A stretch of DNA of 64,000 nt from NCBI GenBank assembly GCA_001970955.1, contig MPUH01000138.1, positions 32,932-96,931 on the forward strand, written 5' to 3'. A model generated the notes under the pieces. The model was not told the DNA's origin and made no database searches. It saw only the letters and a program-made list of their open reading frames with translations. This document shows, piece after piece, positions 56,709 to 64,000 of this stretch. How positions within the stretch are numbered: position 1 is the first letter of the stretch; the number at the start of each line of letters is the position of its first letter. The position numbers and the translations under genes were made by a program. This DNA is from Stentor coeruleus. Taxonomy: Eukaryota; Ciliophora; Heterotrichea; Heterotrichida; Stentoridae.

Positions 56709-59700
56709 CTAGTCTGTAATAAAGACAAGAGAATTTATGTCTTCACAGTTTAAGAAATATGTTCTTTTAGTCACTCCTATTGCAGGGACTTCTAGTTTAT
56801 CACTTTCTTCATAAATAAATCCTGATTGTATTCGACTTTCAAGCATTTCTTTTGTGTCTGAACTGATTTTTATATACCCAGGCTTGCCATTACTTTCCAT
56901 TTTGTTAGCGATAAGAACATCAGGACCCCAAATATCATATCTGACTATACTTGTCCCAATAACCCCGGCTATAACATCACCAGTATGGACTCCAATTCTC
57001 ATATTAAGATTTGATGAATGTTTTATGTTTTCTTCTTTAATCACATCAATCATCCTATGGGCCATTTTAATAACATTTAAACATTCTTGAGAAGGGTTTC
57101 TAGTCTTTTTCCCTGTATCTCCCATAACAACATAACAATCTCCTATTGTATGGACTTTATAAACATCATATTCAACACATAGTTTATCAAAACGTGTAAA
57201 AAGGTTTGAAAGCATTTCAACAATTTGATTAGGGGATTTATGCGAACTCCAATCTGTAAACCCAACAATATCAGCAAAAATCAATGTTACAGCATGGAGT
57301 CTATCAGTAAAAGCTTGGTCTTTTTCTAAATGGTCTAAAACATGTGGTGGCATCATTTGGACAAGTAAAGCGACATTGTCTCTGATTTCTTTTTCAGCAA
57401 GCCAAGCAAGGTTGAAGTTGATTCTATCATGTTTTTCTTGTGAATATATAGCTTTAAGATTAATAACTGAGAACCCTGCAGCTAGAAATGCGTTAGTCAA
57501 ATGCAAACTTAAATCATTGCTATAAAAAGCTAAGATAATCCAAGGGATAAATAATAAGGTATTAGCTAAAGAAATAATGAATATTGACCCTTCGCTTGTA
57601 TGACATAAAAGCAAGATTATATACATGACTTCTAAACCTATAAAATCAGATGGGATACTTGAACCATATGGGATATAAATCATAATTTCTATCATCATAA
57701 TACATAAACATGGGAACATTAGTATCGGGTATATTATTTTCCTATTGTATTTCTTATCTAAACCTTTTCTTTCATTTGAAGCATAAGGATCGTTCATTAT
57801 TGTTTCCCCACGATCGAAATTCACTTCTGGGATTATCTTATTAGCTATAAATTTGAAAAAGCTCACAATTATAAGCAAATATATGACAATTATGCTTTTG
57901 CCTATTATTATCCCTTCATTATCAAAACTTTCTGTTATAAAATATTGGAGGATTGCTAGAATAAGTAATAATGAAAATGTGATTGTTGCGATTATAAGTG
58001 AGAAAAAAACAAAAGCAAAAGTCCCTTCAAGACGTTTGAGTTGGAATTCTTTTTCCCTTTTAGAAACTGAGAATTTAGGGAGTATTGAAGGTTGGTAATC
58101 AATTGCGTCTTTGTCTGATTTTTTTAAGATATTTTCTTTCCATGTACGAGAGCCACGAGAATTATCACGGCGTATTGCTGGAGTTTCACTTGGGATTTCA
58201 TCTGCAAAAGAACGTTCATTAGCTGAATTGACTGAATACATTAATGTTGATGGACCTTGCAAAGTTGTACCTAGTCCTCCAGCAATATCAGAATTATCTG
58301 GTTTGGATTCAGTGATTATATATACTTGTATATCTCCTTTACCTTTTGCAAACACTATTCTTGGAATAAACATAAACTCTTGATAATCTTTAAGTATAGC
58401 TTGTGTAGATGCTGCGATTTGAATACTATTTGGTTGATCTAATGTTGAACACATACGACTAGCTGTATTTACTGTATCACCAACTAAAGAAAACTGGGGT
58501 TTATGATACCCAACAACACCAGCTGATACCTGTCCGCTATTAATCCCGATTTTCACTTGTAAATTATTCCCATTTTTCAATTGTATATTATTAACCTCTT
58601 CAATAATAGCAAAAGCAAATTCTACAGCTCTTCTTGCATGTGACTCTTTTCTTAAATGCATTGGCATTTCTTTATCGCTATCCTTAAGCCCAGCACAAGC
58701 CATATAAGTTTTCCCAACAGTTTCGATTTTAGTCACTCCAGTCAGTTCGCATAGGCTATCAAAATTACTAAAAAGTTTATCTAAAAAACATGTAAGTTCT
58801 TCAGGTCTATAATCTTTGCATATTTTATCAAAGTCGCAAATATCACAAAATAATACTGAAACATCGCCTTGATTTTCAGAAATATATCTAACTCCATCTT
58901 TAACTCTATTTTTAACAAACTGTGGAAGCATAATACTTAATATTGAATGAGTTTTATCTATTCCTGCTCGAGCTTTATTCATTAAAATATGTTCAGTTCT
59001 TCTTGCTGATTCACAATAATAGCCTTTTATAGATGAGGTTATAGCTATAGAACATAAGACAATAAAAGAGTTTATTATGAGTAATGCAGCATTTGAACTT
59101 GAGTATTTTTCACTATATTCTATTGATAGGCTGATTACGAAAAGGATGAGGTTGAGGAGGTTTAGAAGACAAATTGCTACCCAATGTACGGTTAATATCA
59201 TAAATGTTATTGATGGAACTAATGCGGTTGCTAAGAAACTTGTGCTGTTGAAACTAGCTTCAAGGCCGAATTTTACAAGAAGGGTTATTAGTAATACTCC
59301 ACAAGTATAGAATCTATAGTTTTTTTGATAAGCTGAAGTCCAAAGCATATAGACTACAATACTACAACTAGCTAACATTGCTATACGAGCTAAGGTATAA
59401 CTAAGGGTTACAACTCGAAAAGTCACTCCAAATATTGTCCATATAAGCAATAATATCCATAATAAGATAAAAGTAAACTTAAACATTCTGATATTGTCTT
59501 CTAAAAAAGAAAGGGCATATTTTTTCTCGATATAAGAAAATGTAAACTGTAAGATTTTTTTATTTAAAGAAAACTTTTGAGTCTGGAGTTTATTTTTCCA
59601 TTTGTCTGATTGTCTGTAAAGACTAAGTAAAGAGCTACTGTAATACGATATTTTCAATGTCGCTTGAGCTAAAAGGTTATGCCCTGACTTTAGTTTTTCT

Positions 59701-62700
59701 ATAACTTTCGGCTTGAAAAGTTCAATATAATTATAATAAAAGTACACTGGAATTATACAAGCCACAGATGAAAAACAAATAGAAAAAAATGAAAAAGGGG
59801 ATTTTGTAATCATCAAACCCACACCAAAAAGTTCTGTATCAGGGAAATCAGTTCTTGATTCAATACTAATAAATATCAATAAACAGACTATAGAAAAACA
59901 TATAGAAAAGTAATATAAAATAGTATAGCAATATGTTTCTATATAAATTTGTAATAGGACAACAACAATAAGTGTTATATAAATCGAAGTCCCAAGTTCT
60001 ATAATATTATCTGAAGACCCATTAGTAAATGATATTCCAGGTGATGCAACATAACAAAGAATAATCAGAATCACCCCTTGAACCGAAGAAATCATAGCAT
60101 AAGTCAAGAGTTTTTTCCAATTAAACATAGAATTATGTATTCCTATAGAATATACCTGTGGCTGAAGCATGATTTTTTTAGCAGAAAGATCCTCATCAAA
60201 AATCCCAATAATTATAATCGGTAGAGTTGTGAAGAAAATATTATATCCTACAAGCAAAGAAGCATTAAAAATACTTGTCCCTGAATATGAGCATAAGAAA
60301 GTAAAGGCTAAAAGGATAATTGTAAGTAAGCAATTTTTGTATAAAAACAAAAATATAGCTTTAGAAATTCTAGTATAAGTATAATGCCCATATACTAATA
60401 TTAATTGGTCTATATCACTAAAATGTGTTACTATAGCATCACAATAATTCATAGCAAGTGAATGCTTATTATGATTAATCCCAATACCAACATCAGCAAT
60501 TTGTAACATGTTTATATCTCCTTCACCACTACCAACAGCAGCAACAACAGGTTTATAACTGAAATTTTCTTTTATCAACTTAACTACATTACCTTTATCT
60601 CTAGGCATGAGATCTGTAAAACAAACAGATTTCGCACAAGCTAGAACACAGACTAAAAGCTTTCGACAATCTTCGTCTTTTAATGCAATTTTAAATGAAC
60701 ATCTGTCTATTATAACTGAATAATCTATGCCGTTTGGGTTAAATGCTTTACCTAATTCTTTGTCTACATCAATATCTATATGTGTCATTGATCTAAATAC
60801 TAGGTTGTTTGAGATTTGTGGACGATAGTTTGATAAATCGTCTTTTTCTTCGGTGTTACCATCACAGTCTTGTCGTTTTTGCTCGTTATCCATTTTTACT
60901 CTAGTTCTTCGGTGGTTTCCTAAAGTTCCTTGGCGATGGAGAAATTCACGCTCAGATCTTCCGTATATAAACTTCTGCACACCTTTAAGTAAAATTCTAC
61001 TTACTGAGATCTCGGAACATACATCTTTTATTGCTAAAATACTACTGCAAGGATCAATAATTCGAGACTCTTTTGCTGTAGAAAATGTTTCAGTAAAATT
61101 ATCGCTCGAAGCAAGCCAAACCTTAATTCCAGCGTTTTGTAATTTCTGTAGCACTTTATGAGTATCTTTTAATAATTCTTCACACAAAGATATAATCCCT
61201 AAATACTTCACATGTTTTTCTAAAGTTCTAAAAATCCCTTCAACTCGTCCTTCATTATTTAAAAGCGACTTGCGGATTTTTTTAAATTTAGACTTGTACT
61301 CTTTAATATCCCTTAAAGATATTTTCTTATAAGCCATAATAAAAACTTGACAATTTCTATCTTCCAAACTTTCAGCTGCCTCTTTTATAGCATTTAAATG
61401 CTCTGATCCTATATTTAATAAAGGAAGCATAACCTCAGGTGTACCTTTTAAAAACAAAACCCCACATCCACTTATAAGTTCTTCAAGTAACACCCTTGAC
61501 TTGTTTTTATTCTTACTTAAAGGACTATTAGATACAACTTTATAAGAAGCTACAGTCTGACCATAAGTCAAATCAAGACGTTTTTTATGATAAATCGACA
61601 ACTTAAACCCAAAATTCGCCGCTAACTCGACCATAGCGATTTCTTCTTTACTTCCTAAATATTCATTGTTATGTTGATCAAGATTATTAGCCAAACATAA
61701 GCATTTCATAAAATTCGTCACATGGGTGTTATTAACTTCTTCTAACAAATAATTTTTTAAATCAGTGAAATTACCAAAAGAATTCCCAACATGTCTAGGA
61801 CTAGTTGAAGCTGGGGCATCAAAACTGTCAATAATTTCCTTAAAATCATTCTCTTCATCATACTCAAATAATTTTTCCCCAATAGTACATGATTTAACTA
61901 CAATATTTTTTTCAGTTAAACTGTTTGTTTTATCTGTAACCAAGTAATCAATTTGTCCTAGATTTTCACTAACATCATCTGTATTGAAAATATGTGATTT
62001 CGTCTTTCTTTTAAACAAAAAACTTTGTAAAAGTCGAATAATATCAATAACCATAAAAAGGGAGATTGGGATAATATTGTTATAAAGCAAAGTGAAAGTT
62101 ATAATTGGTTCTAAAGGATTATAATCAGTTAGGGTGTAATTATTTGCATAATAAAACCCAAGTACAGAACCTAAAACTAATAAAGCTTGTATAATAAGAA
62201 TATACAAAACCCATTTGTTGACTTTTTCTTCAATTCGACTGATTTTTTTCTTGTAAGGGTCGGCATTTAATAATATTCTAGAGTCAATACCGCAATATAC
62301 TACAAAACCTATAATCGGCCCTTCTCCTTTTAAAATCCCTCCAGAATAAAGAATATTAGCAGAATTAAGCTCAATTGCTGATGGATGTAAGTCAAGTTTT
62401 AAAGTCCCATAAAAATTGTTGTAATCAGAATTCGGCTCAGCAACTTTGACTTTACCTGACACCCTAACAATCCCCGGCAATTCTCCATCAAAGGAATTAA
62501 TAAGTTTTTCCAGTTTTTCTATAGTCTTTTTTTCTCTTTGGATTGTAAAACCCAGTAATCGGCTCATATCTAAAAAAACATGACCTTCTTTTTGCTTAGA
62601 TGCGAGAATCATATCGGCAGGAATAACTTGATCCTCTTCAATTTCAATAAATTGCCCCACAACAATATCTTGTGATTTTATAGGACTGAATTTTTCCCCA

Positions 62701-63047
62701 TCCCAATATTGGTAGTTTGTGTTATTTAAAAGTATAAGCTTTTTGTCTAACATATAATCATAATATGCTGCTTTTAGAAGAGAGATAAGTAATAGGATAG
62801 ATAAGGGGACTATTGTTGTCCAAGAATCTGTTGGGTTAAGCTGGTATGGAATCAGTTGAAAAATCGACACGATAAGAAACCAGATATTGGAGACTCGTTG
62901 GAATTGTTCAAAGAGATTGCGGGGAATAAACGTCCACCAGCTCCAACGGGATAAGATAAGTTGGTTTCCAGGATAGATTGAAGTGGTTACATCAATATTT
63001 CCTCTAAGAGTTATATCTCGTAAAATTGCTTTCTTTTTGGACTCCAT
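56709..63047 (-). CDS. Guanylyl cyclase fused to a P4-ATPase-like domain
   Basis: A 2112-residue alveolate guanylyl cyclase. The N-terminal half (1-1080) is P4-ATPase-like: TFIPRNLFEQFQRVSNIWFL, PADMILAS, DKTNSLT with Asp372, KGTPE. Key motifs are altered: DGET is LLGFT (near 164-168), TGD is SSD (647-649), GDGxND is GSGEGD (839-844), so transport is doubtful. The second half has two six-span sets each followed by a cyclase domain. C1 has Asp1402, Glu1442 for guanine, Lys1446 in place of the second metal Asp, and Asn1527/Arg1531. C2 has both metal Asps (1926, 1970) and His1966. The domains complement each other. Makes cGMP for PKG. Confidence 0.95.
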   Translation of the reverse strand: MESKKKAILRDITLRGNIDVTTSIYPGNQLILSRWSWWTFIPRNLFEQFQRVSNIWFLIVSIFQLIPYQLNPTDSWTTIVPLSILLLISLLKAAYYDYMLDKKLILLNNTNYQYWDGEKFSPIKSQDIVVGQFIEIEEDQVIPADMILASKQKEGHVFLDMSRLLGFTIQREKKTIEKLEKLINSFDGELPGIVRVSGKVKVAEPNSDYNNFYGTLKLDLHPSAIELNSANILYSGGILKGEGPIIGFVVYCGIDSRILLNADPYKKKISRIEEKVNKWVLYILIIQALLVLGSVLGFYYANNYTLTDYNPLEPIITFTLLYNNIIPISLFMVIDIIRLLQSFLFKRKTKSHIFNTDDVSENLGQIDYLVTDKTNSLTEKNIVVKSCTIGEKLFEYDEENDFKEIIDSFDAPASTSPRHVGNSFGNFTDLKNYLLEEVNNTHVTNFMKCLCLANNLDQHNNEYLGSKEEIAMVELAANFGFKLSIYHKKRLDLTYGQTVASYKVVSNSPLSKNKNKSRVLLEELISGCGVLFLKGTPEVMLPLLNIGSEHLNAIKEAAESLEDRNCQVFIMAYKKISLRDIKEYKSKFKKIRKSLLNNEGRVEGIFRTLEKHVKYLGIISLCEELLKDTHKVLQKLQNAGIKVWLASSDNFTETFSTAKESRIIDPCSSILAIKDVCSEISVSRILLKGVQKFIYGRSEREFLHRQGTLGNHRRTRVKMDNEQKRQDCDGNTEEKDDLSNYRPQISNNLVFRSMTHIDIDVDKELGKAFNPNGIDYSVIIDRCSFKIALKDEDCRKLLVCVLACAKSVCFTDLMPRDKGNVVKLIKENFSYKPVVAAVGSGEGDINMLQIADVGIGINHNKHSLAMNYCDAIVTHFSDIDQLILVYGHYTYTRISKAIFLFLYKNCLLTIILLAFTFLCSYSGTSIFNASLLVGYNIFFTTLPIIIIGIFDEDLSAKKIMLQPQVYSIGIHNSMFNWKKLLTYAMISSVQGVILIILCYVASPGISFTNGSSDNIIELGTSIYITLIVVVLLQIYIETYCYTILYYFSICFSIVCLLIFISIESRTDFPDTELFGVGLMITKSPFSFFSICFSSVACIIPVYFYYNYIELFKPKVIEKLKSGHNLLAQATLKISYYSSSLLSLYRQSDKWKNKLQTQKFSLNKKILQFTFSYIEKKYALSFLEDNIRMFKFTFILLWILLLIWTIFGVTFRVVTLSYTLARIAMLASCSIVVYMLWTSAYQKNYRFYTCGVLLITLLVKFGLEASFNSTSFLATALVPSITFMILTVHWVAICLLNLLNLILFVISLSIEYSEKYSSSNAALLIINSFIVLCSIAITSSIKGYYCESARRTEHILMNKARAGIDKTHSILSIMLPQFVKNRVKDGVRYISENQGDVSVLFCDICDFDKICKDYRPEELTCFLDKLFSNFDSLCELTGVTKIETVGKTYMACAGLKDSDKEMPMHLRKESHARRAVEFAFAIIEEVNNIQLKNGNNLQVKIGINSGQVSAGVVGYHKPQFSLVGDTVNTASRMCSTLDQPNSIQIAASTQAILKDYQEFMFIPRIVFAKGKGDIQVYIITESKPDNSDIAGGLGTTLQGPSTLMYSVNSANERSFADEIPSETPAIRRDNSRGSRTWKENILKKSDKDAIDYQPSILPKFSVSKREKEFQLKRLEGTFAFVFFSLIIATITFSLLLILAILQYFITESFDNEGIIIGKSIIVIYLLIIVSFFKFIANKIIPEVNFDRGETIMNDPYASNERKGLDKKYNRKIIYPILMFPCLCIMMIEIMIYIPYGSSIPSDFIGLEVMYIILLLCHTSEGSIFIISLANTLLFIPWIILAFYSNDLSLHLTNAFLAAGFSVINLKAIYSQEKHDRINFNLAWLAEKEIRDNVALLVQMMPPHVLDHLEKDQAFTDRLHAVTLIFADIVGFTDWSSHKSPNQIVEMLSNLFTRFDKLCVEYDVYKVHTIGDCYVVMGDTGKKTRNPSQECLNVIKMAHRMIDVIKEENIKHSSNLNMRIGVHTGDVIAGVIGTSIVRYDIWGPDVLIANKMESNGKPGYIKISSDTKEMLESRIQSGFIYEESDKLEVPAIGVTKRTYFLNCEDINSLVFITD

Positions 63048-64000
63048 TATATGTATTTGTCGAAAGTATATTTCTTATATTGTGTTTAATGGTTTTAAAA
63101 ATCATTTTGTATCAGAATGATTATAATTTTTGAAATTAAAGATATTATTCAGGTTAAATAGGTATCGGAATTTGTTTTGGTGGAATTTTGATGAGAAATG
63201 GACTTTTTTTATGTTTAGGGAAGTTTTAATTGCAAGAACATAGTGGAAGTATATATTTGCAGTAGTATTAAAATGAATATTATGAAGGATTACTTTAGAA
63301 GTTGCTTATATAATTTTATTGTTTATTTAATATATATTGATTGTGTTTTTATTATATACTAGGATTTGTAAAGGTTAAATAAATCTGATTTAGGATTTTA
63401 AAAAATATTAAATCTATAGTTATGATTTAAGATTATGTTATAAGAAAACAATGAGGGATATGAAAATTTTAATAGAGGTAAATGAAATTATATTAGTTAA
63501 CGATAATAAATATTTTATTTAAGATTTTATAGAGATTTAAGATTTAAAAGATTTTTATAGCTTGCTTTCTTTATTTTTTTTACTCATTTTGTTTTTAATC
63601 ATTGTATTATTTTAATATGTGATTGCATTTCTTAATCAATTTCAAAGTGTTTGATAAATTATATAGGGTACTCACTTAAATTTTAGTAAAAGATATTAAT
63701 TATTATCTCTTTGAATTTTTCATATTAATTTTTTTGATATGCGCCGCAATTTTTTCGTTTTTTGAAATCTTTGTCAGATGCTGTTTTTAGATGTAATTTT
63801 ATCTTAGTTTTTAAGTTGTTAAAATTTACAAAAACAAAAAAGGAAGTGCAGAGAATAATTTTAAACTATTGATAATAAGTATACTTAAACATATATACAA
63901 AGAGTTATTTCAGCACCTTCCAAACTTCTAATTTCCCTCCAAATCTTCTATCACATATCCATTATTCCTAAAAATAAATAATTTCTCACTCACAAAAATT
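63048..64000. other. 5' flank of the cyclase and probable start of another gene's flank
   Basis: No gene seen. G-bearing to about 63,500, then AT-rich. The last 100 bases become C-rich and nearly free of G, the skew found ahead of plus-strand starts elsewhere, so a plus-strand gene probably begins shortly after the window. Confidence 0.45.

Noticed and set aside
4123-63047. PKG and guanylyl cyclase as a functional gene cluster
   Set aside because: They are about 50 kb apart on opposite strands with unrelated genes between; chance linkage is the simpler view.
1-64000. tRNA genes, CRISPR arrays, insertion sequences, telomere repeats
   Set aside because: I saw no cloverleaf core with a T-loop consensus outside genes, no regular spacer arrays, no transposase frame and no telomeric repeats at either end. 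Divergent ncRNAs cannot be excluded by eye.

Overview
The window reads as macronuclear DNA of a heterotrich ciliate, most likely Stentor or a close relative. Genes are dense on both strands, almost all are single open frames, the DNA is AT-rich, and TAA, TAG and TGA all act as stops, so the code is standard. One gene holds a clear 15-nt spliceosomal intron (GTAGGTTTTATTTAG, A at position 10), and a second near-identical 15-mer lies in another gene. Fifteen-base introns combined with the standard code are the published hallmark of Stentor. No telomere repeats are seen, so this is the interior of a contig.

Layout. 1-2.1 kb: a divergent partial centrin, a Rab11-type GTPase and a full centrin. 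3.4-12.2 kb: a Cys-rich membrane protein, a four-CNB cGMP-dependent kinase with an F-BAR gene 18 bp behind it, a CFAP73/CCDC42-like axonemal coiled coil, a NEK kinase and a 2OG-Fe(II) oxygenase. 12.7-22.5 kb: a decaying segmental duplication holding a coiled-coil C2HC zinc-finger gene, its pseudogene copy, two WWE-domain paralogues (one with a 1-nt frameshift), a broken C2H2 finger relic and a B-box-like gene. 22.6-36.6 kb: an LRR protein, COMMD10, a polo kinase, a DYRK kinase, a C2/coiled-coil protein, a Frag1/Sfk1-like membrane protein and proteasome RPT2. 37-50 kb: an RCC1-BTB-BTB protein, an ATF6-like membrane bZIP, a small intron-containing gene, an ABHD4/5-like hydrolase, a mitochondrial carrier, a TSNAXIP1-like coiled coil, a lipid-anchored hypothetical and an epsin. 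50.3-56.7 kb: a run of small, mostly hypothetical proteins, two with CaaX ends. 56.7-63.0 kb: a 2112-residue guanylyl cyclase fused to a P4-ATPase-like half.

Themes. The window encodes both ends of a cGMP pathway (ATPase-fused guanylyl cyclase and PKG), cilium and basal-body proteins (centrins, NEK, PLK, CFAP73-like) and membrane-traffic proteins (Rab11, epsin, F-BAR, COMMD10). These are ordinary genome neighbours rather than an operon. Flanking DNA shows a strong strand skew: 5' flanks are C-rich and G-poor on the coding strand, and 3' flanks are G-rich. Three single-N gaps are each bordered by the same sequence twice and look like assembly artefacts; one splits the start of the RCC1-BTB gene. 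The least-described content is the duplicated WWE/C2HC region, the degenerate ATPase half of the cyclase, the membrane bZIP and several lineage-specific small proteins.
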